Counted from the stretch's first letter, positions 12,087 to 26,316 are shown. The stretch is DNA of 64,000 nucleotides from Paramecium octaurelia (GCA_905182995.1 CAJJDP010000145.1:186118-250117), one strand, 5' to 3'. Program-made: numbers and translations. Notes: generated from the sequence alone by a model not told the origin.

Positions 12087-12430
12087 GAATAGTTAAATCT
12101 CTATAAAATGGGAAGATTTCTTCAAATATTATTTTTAATATTCTGAAATAAGATATAGAAAAATAAATGATGCCAAGACTAATCAATCTCAAAATTAAAT
12201 TTATTCCATTTTATAATAGAATTTTATAAGACTTACAATTATAAGAAATTCATGATTGTTTAATGTTTAATTCCTCAATATTATCATCACAATACATTTC
12301 ATTTCATTTAATAAATTTATCATCTAAAATTGTGAATAGTTTAATTAATTATAATCAATCTCCTCTTCTTGTTTGATGAGCTTTTTAGTGAAAGATTTGT
12401 AAAGAAAAATTATTTATATATCAAAATTGC
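12087..12430. other. AT-rich intergenic spacer
   Basis: Nothing recognisable; A/T-rich DNA between the small ORF and the 3' end of the MORN gene. Confidence 0.6.
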
Positions 12431-13807
12431 TCAAGCTACTTTTTATTTATGATTCTTCCTCCCCTATAAATCAACTCTCTTACCATATCTCCAGATTCCC
12501 CTTTCATGTGTATTGTTGGGATATATTATAATCCCTTATCCATCCATTAATCCCTCTTTCCACATCCCCTTGTAAATCTTACCATCCTTATAATAATACT
12601 CTCCATAACCATCTCTCAGGTTATTTACATAATTTCCTACATACCTTTTGCCTCCTGGCCAAATAAATATTCCTTAACCATTCATCATATTATTCTACCA
12701 TCCTCCTTCAAATCTTTTCCCATCCTGCCATGTCAAAATTCCTTTCTCTGATGTAATACCTCCAATCCATTGTCCCTCAAAAACATATGAATCTCTTATA
12801 CTAAATAATTTTCCATGACCGTGTCTCTCATTGTCTTTAAATTATCCCATAAAAATGGTGCCATCAGGCATTTATTCCTTACCCATTCCATTCTTTAAAC
12901 CTAACACCCACTCTCCTTCATATATGGTATTAGCTTAATTAATATTTTAAATATAAAAGCCTTCCCCATGATATAATCCTTATTTGAATTATCCTATATA
13001 TGCATTGCTATTTCCATAAATTATCCTTCCATTCCCATGATATTTATCATCCTGCCATTAACCTTCATAAAGGTAGTTATCATTTATTAATAAACCAAAT
13101 CCCTCCCTCTTCTTTTTGAACCAATCACCAATATAGATGGATTAGTCAAAGAGTTAATATGGTTATTTGTTCTATAGGAAACCCTCATAAGGACCAAGAT
13201 ATTTCCATATTCCCGCTATTCTTAAATTACTAATCTATATCTATTTGTCTTCATAAAGAATAGCCTCTTATTCTGTAGGATGATGCTGATTCAATTCAAT
13301 TTTTAGATCATCCGAAATTTAGATTACAATGGGATGCTATTGATCTTCAATGACAAGCGGTATTATTCTCAGTTTGCTTCTGCATTCATGAACATCTATA
13401 ATTTTATCGATTGTTTTATTATCTAAACTTAGGGATTATCCTTCATTTAATGAATTCTATCCTTAATCCTTAAAGACCGACTATTGATTAAAGGTAGATT
13501 AATTTAAATTGCCACATTCTTAATTATCAGGGTCATATTTTAAAAATTGGAGATCATTTTCTAAGTAAATGTCATTCTCTAAAATATACTTTTTGAAATT
13601 CATACATTATTATGCAAATTGAGATTAGATTTTATATTAATAGACAATAGGGAGAGTTTTCTACTCAGTCCTTTTTGATTACGCTTTTTAATTAATTGAA
13701 ATTTAATCCATTATTTTTTCTTTCCTATTATCCTCATTACTAATTGGTGGCTTTTCTATTTGGTTAAAAATTAGTTTACTTATGTCCTTCGAGTTGTTGG
13801 TTCCCAT
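12431..13807 (-). CDS. MORN-repeat protein, predicted N-myristoylated
   Basis: One intronless frame of 458 codons. The N terminus MGTNNSKD fits an N-myristoylation signal (Gly2, Ser6, Lys7). The first ~200 residues are Gln/Asn-rich. The rest is a run of at least eight MORN repeats of about 23 residues: examples are YEGQWQDDKYHGNGR, FEGGWQNNMMNGQGIF and YVGNYVNNLRDGYGEYYY. MORN repeats bind membranes or phosphoinositides and occur in ciliary and cortical proteins, so a cortex or basal-body site is plausible but inferred. Many Gln codons are TAA/TAG, which hides the gene under the standard code. Confidence 0.9.
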
Positions 13808-14286
13808 TTAATTAATAATTTTAATTATCTCATTAAGATTAACTAATTCATAATGAATTAATAAATAAATATGGAAATTCAAATAATTTTTTATATATTT
13901 ATTTTAGTTTTAAGAATTTCGACTTAGTTTTGATCTTCTTATGGTTTAGTAATTCTAACATAATTTACCTATGTGTATGAAAGTAAGAGGACATATCCTA
14001 ATAATATCTAATAATGTGATATTGTAATGATTTTAAAATAATTAAGCATATTATTAATAAAATTAATTTAGTGTTAAATTATATATTTAAAATATTACAC
14101 TCATTTTCAAAGCAAATTATTCGTTATTCTTCTTCAAAAAGTAGTAAATTATAGATAAAATAGTCTAATATGATTAATCAAGTACTTAAAAATAAAACAA
14201 AGAGATACATACAATAAATATTACTATGTACTATTAAATTAAACTCAGATAAATATAAGAATCTTAAATAATCTGAAAATCATAAA
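13808..14286. other. very AT-rich intergenic DNA
   Basis: No gene or structured RNA is visible; long A/T runs and AATTAATAAA-type motifs. Confidence 0.6.
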
Positions 14287-14535
14287 ATGAATTGTAATAT
14301 TACAATTGAAGTACAATCGACTAAGTTATCGTTTTCTGATTGGGATATTTTGGAAACAGACTTAGAAACTCATACTTCATCACCGAAATAAGATGGATTT
14401 ATCAATCAGATTCAAAGACACAAATTTGTTATCGGAATCTCGAAGCCATAATAATAAAGAATTGGACTGTCTTCAGTCAATTTAAATAAAATTACAATCA
14501 AAGGAATCCTAGGGATATCTAATTCTCAAATCTGA
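14287..14535 (+). CDS. small 82-aa ORF of unknown function
   Basis: ATG at 14287 to TGA at 14533-14535. The product has mixed composition (TKLSFSDWDILETDLETH; later HKFVIGISKP and ITIKGILGISN) that looks more coding-like than its surroundings. It stands alone in an AT-rich desert, has no recognisable domain, and may be a relic or exon. Confidence 0.4.
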
Positions 14536-16045
14536 TTCACTATATCTGTATATATTCGTATTCAAAATTAACATATTTTAGATTGATAAGTTTATGTATT
14601 TTTGAGATAGTTTTTATTTGTAATATCCATACCATTCATGATTCTCAATTACGTGCACCAAAAAATGGCATAAGAATCAAAATCTCATGCCAGTTTTAGT
14701 GGAATCTATTAAATGACCAAAAAGTGGTTATTTCAAGAAGTTAATTTCTTTAGACACATAATTATATCAATCATGACTTAGAAAACCATTCACTTTGATA
14801 TATATCAAAATTCAAGCTAAATTAATTAAATTCGTTCCAAACACTCCAAGTGTTTAAATAAAATAAGCAATATTTATAGATAAATAGTAAACACTTATAT
14901 TGCTATTATAGAGTGTAGTATTATCAAAATTAGTAAAGATGTCGCACTCTTTCTTTAAATATCAATAAATCAAATATAGATTATTAATGTCTCATTTTTT
15001 AAATAATTCAAGTACAAAAATTAATTTTTTTGTTCTTCTTCTAAATACAATTAAAATCAATTTGAAACAGTTATCTGTTAGACATAATCAAGTTAGAGAT
15101 CTAATTTTTATTGAAATTCATAAAGAACTATTAAAAATTTGATAAAAAAATAACTTTATATATTCTGCAAAATTATGTACGTTATGATGAGTAATCAATA
15201 AACACCACAAAGATTGATTTTGTCAGAAACTTTAAGCACTTTACAAATCAATAAAAGATATAATAATGAATATGTGTGAATATGTGTTTATTATCATAAA
15301 ATATTATTACATGAAATCCCAACGATCAAATGAATAATCTTTAATTCCATATGTAATTTAAGATGAATAATATTCTTATTTTTTGTGCAGATTGTATTAC
15401 AATTTAAAGAGCCTAAATCAAACAATTATTTTGCCGAATAATAAAATTGATTATCAAATGTCACCAACTCTATAAATTAAACCATGAACTTGATTCCTGA
15501 AAAATATATAAAAAATCATTTTGAAATCGTACTACTTACACAACAGAATAAAACATGTGTTTAATAATACCGCAAGGTAAGAAACAAAAATAGTGTAATC
15601 TAAGATTAGAAAAGGAGTAGATGAGAGTTTTGTTTTTTTACTCATATTTCAAATTTGTTGGGCACTTTTATATTCTATTTTTCTTTCCATAACTAACTAT
15701 TTGATATCTTGATAATAAACCCCTCAAGATTTAAACAAATTTAGCTTATTTGATTTTTTTCTGGTAGGATAAGCTTCCATTCACTAATAGCCTATTTGAA
15801 TGTTTGATCAAATCACATCGTTATCGACACAATCTAGAAGAGGTTTTATGGTTTCTAAAGCTATATTGGATTGAATTCTTAAATTTCAACTGGAGGGGAT
15901 TAGATTCATATTGATTAATTACATAATGAAGATAAGTCTTAAATTTTATCAGTTATAATTTAATGACAATTGAAAAATAATTATAAAATATAGTATTCAT
16001 AACTGGATCAATGTAAATAAAATTAAATAATATTATCATTTCTAA
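14536..16045. other. 1.5-kb AT-rich gene-poor stretch
   Basis: Only scraps: a 30-codon ORF at 15187-15279 (+) starting MSNQQTPQRL, and protein-like but frame-broken segments near 15560-15900. No tRNA, no repeats of note. Probably spacer plus eroded coding sequence. Confidence 0.45.
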
Positions 16046-17443
16046 ATGGCTATCTTATCATACGAAATAGTTTTGACTTTAACGGCCTTCTTATTGTATT
16101 ATCTGTACTACAAAAAGTTCAAATTCTTCACCATTATTGAGAAGTTGGACGAGAAGAATGTAAGGAACAAATTACCAAGAGGAAAGTGTCCACCATCTTA
16201 TCCTAATGGTTGGTACCGTCTTTGCAGATCAGGAGAGTTGTAACCAGGGTAAAATGTATTTTATATATTAAATAGAGAAGTAAAAGAAATTAAATTGTGT
16301 GGAAGACACATCGCATATTACAGAGGAACTGATAAATAAGTATATGCCGTGGCTGCCTATTGTCCTCACATGGGTGCCAACTTGGGTATCGGTGGTTAGG
16401 TGAAGTTTCGTTCATGCATTGAGTAATGATATTAAGATAATCTTAAAAAGATGTCCATTCCACGGATGGACTTTCGATGGGAAAAGTGGTTTGTGTGTCA
16501 ATTCAGAGCAACTGGAGCCAAAGATAGTCACAACTTATTGTTATCCAGATATAGAAAGAGTGACTAAGAATTAAAAGGGAGAATATATACAAAAGATTGC
16601 AGAGGGGGAAGTCAAAATAAAAACATACTTGGTGAAGGAAATAAAAGGAATAGTGTATATTTGGTTACATTCCAAGGAGGCCAAGCCGTAAAACTATTAA
16701 TGCTATATTATAGATGGTACGATGTAGTAGGTGAGGAGAGTGACCATTTGACTCTAAGAGCAGAGAGTATCAACTACGTGAATTGTCACATTCAAGAAAT
16801 CCCAGAGAATGGGGCTGACATGAGACATTTCGATTATATTCATGCATCTGCCATGGATATCATACCCCCTTGGTTGGTGAGTTTGAAATGGGAAATGAAA
16901 ACAAAGAATGCCAAGGATTCAGATTTCTTAAAAGAAATGACACATCCGGTCCCCAGATGCAGATAATATTAAAAATAGCTTTTCGATTAATATTTCAAAA
17001 ACAAAGAATTGATTCCATACTTGAATGTACTCCTTTTAGATGGATATGTGATACTATTCAACAGATTTAAATTCCATGCCATTTGGGCTACTGGATTCTA
17101 GATGGGTCCTTCCACTGTTGCATTATATGTCAAGAGTGCCATATTCGAAGTCTTGTTTAAATAATCAATTTAACCTGTGGAGAAATTCACTTAAAAAGTC
17201 TATCATACAGTATTTACCAATGGTTATTTGCCCTATTGGTTTTCTGCTTATTTGCTTCATGCAGAATTGAGATAAGTTCTGTTTGATGTAAAATTGTGGA
17301 ATGCCAAAATATTCTCAGAAACACTCAGATACAATTTGAAGACCTATTCTGACCAAGCCTTATTATAATGGAGATAATGGTATTCCCAATTCTATGATGG
17401 GGCAGCTGAGTTCGAGAAAGGTTTAGATATATTAGAATGGTGA
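16046..17443 (+). CDS. DES7: Rieske-type sterol C7-desaturase (DAF-36/Neverland/DES7 family)
   Basis: Two introns (16423-16450, AAG-ended; 16688-16713) leave 447 codons. An N-terminal membrane helix (VLTLTAFLLYYLYY) precedes a Rieske [2Fe-2S] centre: CPHMGANLGIGG and, across the first splice, CPFHGWTFDG, giving both Cys-His pairs. The catalytic half has HIQEIPENGADMRHFDYIH, the mononuclear-iron region shared by cholesterol 7-desaturases. In Tetrahymena the DES7 enzyme adds the delta-7 double bond to dietary sterol at the ER; the same role is inferred here. Length, order and motifs match the family. The first splice restores the second Cys-His motif, so the non-TAG acceptor is well supported. 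Confidence 0.93.
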
Positions 17444-18073
17444 TATTATTCTTAATACGCAATAGAAGAATATATATATTTAATCATCTAAACTAGTTTC
17501 TGTTTTCAAAAAGATTTCTATTTTAATTAGATTTAATGATCTATTTGAGAGTAAGGAATCATAAATTTATTAATCCGAGAGGTAATATAAATTTAATGGT
17601 TTTCACTCTCCTAATATTATATATATAAATAAATGTTGAAAATTATAAAATAATTATACATTCCTGTCTAATAATCCTTAAGATCAAAATTATATGTAGA
17701 TTCAGTTCAGTAAAATCATTATTTTATTTTGATATCCTTGTAATTTTTAAACTATTTAATCTTGATTTATCATTTAAAAAGTATATTCAATTATTAGTTT
17801 AAATATCTAAGGTGTTGATATTTTTTTGAACAAAAACTTCCTAACTTTTAGTAATTACAAGTAGCAACAATTTCTTTGGATGAGAGATTTTAATATAAAA
17901 TCATCTTAATTATTAGTGGAATATAACTAGGCTTTGCAGTTAGAAAATAGCACCAATCATAATTCTTCATCATGAAGAATATTTTTAGCTTATGGATAGT
18001 AATAAGGGTTGAATTCTATCAAAAATTATATTAAAAACAGAATTACTCTACTTCATGAAATCATAATTAAACC
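17444..18073. other. AT-rich intergenic DNA
   Basis: No supportable gene; A/T-rich with short poly(T) tracts. Confidence 0.55.
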
Positions 18074-18292
18074 ATGCGAGAAGGTTATCAATTAGTGGAA
18101 ATTCTAATTTTTACAGGTTAACTTATAGTATTATTCTTGGGAATAACTAGTGAACGAACAAATACATAAAAGAAAAGTCATAAAGGATGGAACAATTACT
18201 TAGGGATTGTTATTTATCAGATTTTTATTCGATTCAAATATTATAACTCAATAAATTATCTTGCCAGTTTACTTATCTAAATTATATTTTGA
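18074..18292 (+). CDS. possible small membrane protein (72 aa)
   Basis: MREGYQLVE is followed by two hydrophobic stretches (ILIFTGQLIVLFLGI and NYLGIVIYQIFI) separated by a basic loop (TQKKSHKGW), then a third near the end. The arrangement suggests a small membrane protein, but AT-rich spacers can give hydrophobic ORFs by chance. No homologue recognised. Confidence 0.35.
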
Positions 18293-18335
18293 TATTTATT
18301 TATATGTATGTATTTTTATATAATATGATTGTATT

Positions 18336-20128
18336 TCAAAATTACTCAAAACTCTCAATCTAAAACATTAAATTTTCAGTAGCATCTTGAGCCACTGATA
18401 ACTACTTCAAATAGTTCTCTGCATATATTTTAATTACACTTACTGGGTTGAACTACAATAACGTGAAGCAGATCTTAGATAATTAAGTCAGGATGTTGAT
18501 TTTTTATCTTCATTACAACCAAATACGTACCTCCTTATTCTCTCTTCTTAAGTTGTGACTTCCTTTATTTCCTCAACCAAGGCATCGTACACAGCTTGAA
18601 CAACAGAGGCTTCTATGAAATCTGCTGTCTACAAGACCTTGTTGTCCTTAATGTTATACATCAAAAAGTGTTTCTTATTCTAAACTGCCACATGAATCAA
18701 AGAACTAACAGTAATCAACTTTCTCAATGGGGAAGCATCCAAAAACTCTATACACTCTATATAGGATATTAAAAGTACTAAATTAATTATCTTTTAACTC
18801 CATTTAATTAGTTATTCATAAGCATCATTAGATTGCACCTTATAGTTGCTTTTGTTTGCCTATATCTCTAAAGCCTAGCACCAAAGCAATCTATTTTAAG
18901 TGCTTTATCTTAATAGACCAATAATGGTCTCATTATTTTAGATCTCATTTGCATTCCATACACAATTAATATGAATTTACATAATTTTGTATATAGCTTA
19001 CACGCTGTTACGATTAATCAGATGAGTTAACTCTTACTCTTCTATAGTTTATAAATTCTATCAATTATTAAAAAATTGCCTACATTTTTTTTCACAGAGT
19101 CCTCAAAGATATTGTAGAATGTGTCATTATGTGCCTTAATGACATCTTTTAATTTTTGGTACTCCTGGCTCCTCATACTTTCGATGGTCTTAGCTAAAAA
19201 GGAAGAATAAGGTCTGAATTCAAGTATTCTAGGTGCTTCTTGAGGTCTTTGATATTTCATAATAAAATTTTCTATGACGTCTTGGAGATTTGTCTTTCTG
19301 ATTTGATCATTCAGTTTTTCGGTGTCTTGCAATGACTACTTCGAAATGGAAGACTCAAAAAGAAAGAGTTTCATCAAGGTGTCCTTTTGCACAAGCAGTT
19401 TTTATTATTCTTGTTACTCCATCTAAGATAAATAGCTTTCCATCTTGGTTCTATAAACATCAATGAATTCATTATAGGAAAGTACGATAATCTCGAATTC
19501 CTTTTCCAACTTAATACATTCTGATTAGATTTACTGAGTTCTGTCGATATATTTAAATATAATTACTTGGATACTTGCTTTATGGTTTTGTCTTCTGAAA
19601 TATCAAGACTGTATTAATAAATCATATCTTAAATCCCTGATTACTCTAACTCTCGTGCCTACAACTTATAGTCCAATTTTCCTCCCATTAAGTCATCCTA
19701 TTTATCTTACAAATCCCATTCAAGACCTTTCATCTCGTCAATAATCTTCCTTTACACTTGATTTTAATTCTATAAGATTTCTTTGACCTATTCAACTATT
19801 TCTGATCTGATGAAATCTACGAAATTCTCCAACCTTTCTATTTTTTATCTTAACTAATTCACCAATTATTCCCTCAAATATGTTATACTAGCATATTCAT
19901 AACCAATTAAATACCTTGATCTATCTATTTGTTAGGAGAGTCTGTGCAATGCTTTGGCGTATTGATCTTCAATGTTTGCTCTTTCATTTAAAATAGCCAA
20001 ATATTCCTCTAAGCCTCTCTTACTCTCTACATTTTATTGGATTATCCTCTCAGATTGACCCTATCCATAAAGATTTAAAGAATTACAAGCAAATTTGGAT
20101 AATATGCCAATTTCTATGTTTAATTCAT
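18336..20128 (-). CDS. F-BAR domain protein
   Basis: The N-terminal region has the FCH/F-BAR signature: GLEEYLAILNERANIEDQY, then AKALHRLSQQIDRS, followed by long helices (IVEQVKEILQNQNQ; LEKEFEIIVLSYNEFIDVY) to about residue 330. A C-terminal helical region continues with LWCQALEIQANKSNYKV and ends IESFEQF before TGA at 18336-18338. F-BAR proteins dimerise and bend membranes in endocytosis or cytokinesis. Introns of 26 and 23 nt are clear; one near 19005 is ambiguous, and the exact start codon is uncertain because ATG at 20128 is not in the F-BAR frame without another splice. No SH3 domain is seen. Confidence 0.75.
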
Positions 20129-20189
20129 AATTATATAAATGAAATGTGTAGAGATAAATTTTAATAATTAAACAAAAATGTTAGAGAAT

Positions 20190-21644
20190 TCAAGATTCTC
20201 TCTTTGGTTCATAATACTCCTTCTGGGGCCTCTATTAATATTTTTTATATCCCGTAAACTCTCTCAAATCATTTTCCAATCTATCTGAACTAATTAGTGA
20301 TTCAATATTACTGTAATGTTGTTATGGTTTCCTATTGTAGGAGTTGTCATAGTATTTATTGGGATGCTAGTATGATTCGTTATTTGGTCTCCTCTTTTGC
20401 TACATATTATTATTCATAAGTACTTGATATCTATTTTGATAATAAGGTTTCTGGTAATTTTCAGTTCTTCCTTCATCATACTTTCTCCCATGGTTTTTCT
20501 CAACAGAGTTCTCCTTATTGGATTCTGTCTCTCTTGCCTATCTCTAATCTGTTTATTCAATCGGCTATCCTACATCATGTTACTCTAATGGCTGTTCTAC
20601 TTATATTGGCTCTTGTTAGGGTTCTGATTAAGGTTATTGTTATGAATTAATGGGGACCTCTTGCTATTGGACATCTTATTGGGGATAGAAGATGGGAGCA
20701 AATGAAAATTAGAATTGTTGTTCTTGTAAGGGGGCAAAGTTTAATTCCACTTTATCTTTAGTTCTTATTTAATTTAGTCTTTGGCTAACAATGTCTGATG
20801 ATGAGTAATCGTAGAATTATTGTTCTTGTTAATATGACTATTAGGATTATTATTACACTGATTAAACTTATTAAGATTATTATTATTAAGGAATTTATTA
20901 TTGAGGTTATTATTATTATTAAGAATAATTTTAAAATTAATTCGAAGTCTCATCATAGTTTCTATCCTCATAGTTTCTCATGTTATTGATTCTTTATTCT
21001 TGGAATTATTGTTATTTAGTTGTAACTATGCTCAAGAATTTAGAAAAGTAATCTACTTCTTCCATTTTTGCATTTTGTATGCCATACTATTATGGTGTAA
21101 ATAGAATTCTTACAATTGATTTAGACTGCTGAATTTTGCTAAAGCCCAATTGGGCATCTTCCTGGGTTTCAAAGACAATGAATAATTTACTCATGTCTTT
21201 ATTGGGTACGTATTCGGCCTCCTTCGGTTCCCATTCTTGTTTAACTTCCAATTCTTGTAAAAACTTCTTAAATTCTTCCACCTGATTCTTCTTGATCAAG
21301 ATTTGAACTTATTTCCTCTCCTTTGAAAAGATGGGCAATACTGCATTGAAGTTTTGATCATAAAACCAATTGGTGTAGTTAAATTGAATTAATATCTATA
21401 GAATGATGATGGACTTATATACATTCATTAAATTCTGCATTCCGTTTGGATATTCTAACAACTATCGAAAGCTATTCTCTTTCGCCAAGCAAGAAAGACG
21501 AATGAACCCTGTGGTGGAATCAAATTTTTTCAATAGAAAATGGTTTCTACTTAAGACTGGAAAACTGAAAATGCGTCTCAACTTTATTTAAGCCTTTAGA
21601 TTTACCTGTTAAAGAAGACAATCATCAACACTTTGCGGTTACAT
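20190..21644 (-). CDS. La-related RNA-binding protein with Gln-rich tail
   Basis: A single intronless frame of 484 codons. The N terminus has a La-motif pattern: FSFPVLSRNHFLLKKFDSTT, GFIRLSCLAKENSFRQLLEY. An RRM-like fold follows (VEEFKKFLQELEVKQEW; KLFIVFETQEDAQLGF). From about residue 230 the protein is low complexity: long Gln/Ser/Tyr runs, much of it encoded by TAA repeats, then an Arg/Asn/Tyr-rich end. La-related proteins bind mRNA or small RNAs; the specific class is unclear. The run of TAA codons makes Asn-rich shadow frames look coding in the standard code. Confidence 0.75.
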
Positions 21645-21782
21645 GCTACTATATTTTGAATTCAAATAATTAATTTAATGAATGTTTGTAATACCCTTAA
21701 GTCCTATCAATATTACATGCGATGAACTCAAAAATATCAATATACACATATATTTTTATATACAGACATAAGAACAGATTAA

Positions 21783-22761
21783 TCAAAAAGAACTCTTAAA
21801 TTACTTTTATTGAGAACCTCCGTCCTTGCATCCATTGCAAAATTTTCGAATATCGTCTTTCTTGATATCACTCTAACTGTCAATTTTGAATTCCTATTAA
21901 TAAATTTATTCTTCTTATTGAAATAATTTCTCAATCGTAGTTTCACCCTAATCATTTAAAATCTGATTCATGTAGGTTCTGTAAATTTTGAATGACGGAG
22001 CCTCACACGATGAAATCCTAATTTCCACCAAGGAGGTCTTGCCACAATTGTCCCTCAAGAAACTCTTGATTGCAAATAGCATCACTGAAGCCAATTTGCT
22101 CCTTGCTATCTGAATGATTTGCTGATCCATCACTGAGAAGGCTATTGATTTCGCACCCAATTCTGTGGCTTTCTCTAAACAATTCACCACAGCCTCATAA
22201 AGTATTTAAATTTCCCTAGACTGCGTCGAATCTAGTTTCTTCTTCTCTGCGTAAGCTGCAAATGAATTCACTCTGAAGTTCTCCTCAAGCGAAGACACCA
22301 TCTCTTATTCTAAGGACTCATTCAACACTATTATCGAAGAATCAGTAGCATTTGGCAGTACTGCAAAGAAGATATAATCATAAGGCATCTAAAATCTATA
22401 TACAAAAATAACTTCGCCAGCATGAGTATGCACCACAGATCCCAATTACACTTTCCCTCCTTCGCTCAAAAGAATTTGGTGCAATTCATTCAATATCTAA
22501 TTACTACCGAATTTTCTATTAAATAATCACAATAACCTACTTAATGTGCTCAGATGCCTGATTGTTCAGCTTCAATTTTTGAGTTGTTGCCAACACAATA
22601 ATGTCAACCTGCTCATTAAATAGTTTTCCCAAACTCAAGACAACTTTGCAGCCATTCACATCAGTCTATTAAATTATCTACGCCTGAGGTCGACCATCTA
22701 ATTTGCACATCTGTGATTGCAGTTCCGATTAAGTAGAACAACAAAGAGATTTATTGCCCAT
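21783..22761 (-). CDS. macro-domain-like protein with N-terminal acylation signal
   Basis: One 25-nt intron (22516-22540) leaves 317 codons. The start MGNKSLCCST has Gly2 and a Cys pair, a classic myristoyl-plus-palmitoyl motif. Residues ~50-270 follow the macro (ADP-ribose-binding) layout: VDIIVLATTQKLKLNNQASE, LLSEGGKVQLGSVVHTHAGE, then YDYIFFAVLPN and ELGAKSIAFSVMDQQ, then a helix before SLVEIRISS. The usual NAAN and GxxG loops are not well kept, so ADP-ribose binding is doubtful. A membrane-anchored macro-like protein is the inference; the fold call is moderate. Confidence 0.65.
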
Positions 22762-22799
22762 TATATATTATTATATAATATATTTAATTATGTCTTATA

Positions 22800-24049
22800 T
22801 CATTTTAATACATCCATGAATTTATTTTTAATTGCTTAAGCCATTTTACTGACATCTTTTTCTCCCCCATTATCTTTCACATCTATATTTGTCATTACTG
22901 TCTTCCATCCCTCCTACTTCTGCACCTTCTCTCTGACAATGGCTCTATTTTGCACCTTCCTCTAATTTGCTAATTCCGTGAAGTCACTATATACTCACAT
23001 TAATGAATTTACCTCATGAACTTCTTTAAATACTCTTAAGCCTATTTTCTTTTCTGTTCTTTTAGTTTTCTTTCAGCATCCTAAATTTAATTTAAATTAT
23101 CAATTACATCCTTAAGCATCTGTTGACTCAAAAATACTTCTCTTTACTTGTTAGCTTGAGTATCTCCAACAATCAATTCATCAAATGCATTAAAAGTAGT
23201 CTGACTTTGCAAATTGACCTAAGGCTCTGTACTTTTAATACTTTCCTAATCAAATACAAACTCCTCATAGTTCCCTTAAATCTATTCGACTCTATTCTAA
23301 TTGGGCGGTTTGAGCTGAGTCTCCAAATAAGCTTGATTTTCATCAGATAGTTATTATTGATTCTTGATATTGTCCTTGCCCATCAAAAAATCTAATTCCA
23401 ATCCATTAGCTTTCTAATCAGCACTTCCCAAGATGATTTTCTTAGTACATGTTCCACCATATGTGGTGGGGATGGGAACAGGACATTACTCTGGTTCTTC
23501 AAGGCCTTCAAATGATTTGCTTACTAAATGAAATTAGGAAGGATGTAAGAGAGTCCAATTACTAGCTTCAGCATTAGGAGTGAAATCAAAAACCTAACTC
23601 CATTTATTATTCGCAGGATCCAACTTGGCCTTCCCAAAATCTTCAGTGATCCCAGGATAAGTAAAGTTATATGGAGCAAAACCAATGCCTGTTGATTTCT
23701 CAAGTGCTGGATCACTTGAAGTATAGACAAAACATTAGATGCTAGATAATATATTATTGATTTCGTACTTATTTGAATTTGAGACTCTAAATTAACTCGC
23801 TGCTGCACTTATTTCAATATTCTCACATTTTCTAACGAAGATAGAGCCTTCAACTGGTCCAATAAAGATTTTGCAATTCTTGCTCAAATCCACAAATATC
23901 TATGCAGCATGATCACAAATATAGATTGTGCACTCTTCACAATTAGAGACCACAAAGTCTAACCCATTTAATTGCCCAGGATATTTAATCAATTCTTAAC
24001 CTGTTTTCTTTCGAAATTAATAATCCTCCCTATTCAATTTAGCTTTCAT
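22800..24049 (-). CDS. XRP2-like (TBCC) domain fused to a clathrin-light-chain-like C terminus
   Basis: One 26-nt intron (22987-23012) gives 407 codons in one frame. Residues 1-220 match retinitis pigmentosa 2 protein: KYPGQLNGLDFVVSNCEECT, CKIFIGPVEGSIFVRKCENI, ASQFRVSNSNKYE, then YPGITEDFGKANL and WSQVFDFTP. Residues ~300-407 follow the clathrin light chain end: a coiled coil (AQEYLKKFMSDFTELANQRK), NRAIVREKV, EGWKTVMTNID and KDVSKMAQAIKNKF. XRP2 is a GAP for ARL3 at the cilium base; clathrin light chain binds heavy-chain legs. No TGA separates the halves. An internal ATG (MGKDNIKNQ) could start a separate second product. Confidence 0.78.
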
Positions 24050-24097
24050 TTCAAAACAATTTCTAAAAATAAATATAAATCAAATCATATATTCTAC

Positions 24098-24289
24098 TCA
24101 AAGGATTAATTCTTTCTTCTCTGTATTCACATACATAGAGGACTGATAACACTTCCATATTCGTCTTGAGTAGTATAATATGGGACTTGAATTAATAGCA
24201 GAAAAGAAATAAGTAATATCCTCATATTTATAGGAAACAGTGGGTAGAGTGTGTGATCTAAAAATATCTTCTACAAACCTCTTACTCAT
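24098..24289 (-). CDS. 63-aa ORF just upstream of the XRP2-like gene, possibly its first exon
   Basis: MSKRFVEDIFRSHTLPTVSY opens a frame that stops at 24098. A GT...TTTTTAG segment lies between it and the XRP2-like start, suggesting a 5' exon, but none of the splices I tried joins the two frames. It may be a separate small protein. Confidence 0.35.
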   Translation of the reverse strand: MSKRFVEDIFRSHTLPTVSYKYEDITYFFSAINSSPILYYSRRIWKCYQSSMYVNTEKKELIL

Positions 24290-24657
24290 TTTCTCCTCAA
24301 TGAGTTCGTAGCCAAATCTTTATTAGAGTGTCAGAAATAAATACTTAGAAATTAATTAATCATCAAAATTCAATACAGATAATCTACTTAGTTTTATCTT
24401 ACTATTTATTTACATTATTGAATTATATCACCATTACAAATGATATATTATAAACATGAAAATTTGTCCTTTCATTATATCCTTCTTGTATGATATCTAT
24501 TTTACTAATTGATTCCTTCCTGAATTTAAAGTGATTTCCATAGTTCAAGCCTGTTTATCATGTCTTTAATATGCATCTCTTCTAAAATAGATCAATAAAA
24601 ATTGTGCTATGATTTTTTTATATTATCCATCAACGATTTAATTTAAATAAATTCAAA
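24290..24657. other. intergenic promoter region between divergent genes
   Basis: AT-rich; no ORF. Should contain promoters for the kinase (+) and the upstream minus-strand gene. Confidence 0.5.

Positions 24658-26316
<1,659 letters not shown>

Noticed and set aside
16661-17270. Three short ORFs as separate genes
   Set aside because: They are fragments of the sterol desaturase created by reading TAA/TAG as stops.
20774-21104. Asn-rich and Leu/Ile-rich ORFs on both strands
   Set aside because: They are shadows of the TAA-encoded poly-Gln region of the La-related gene.
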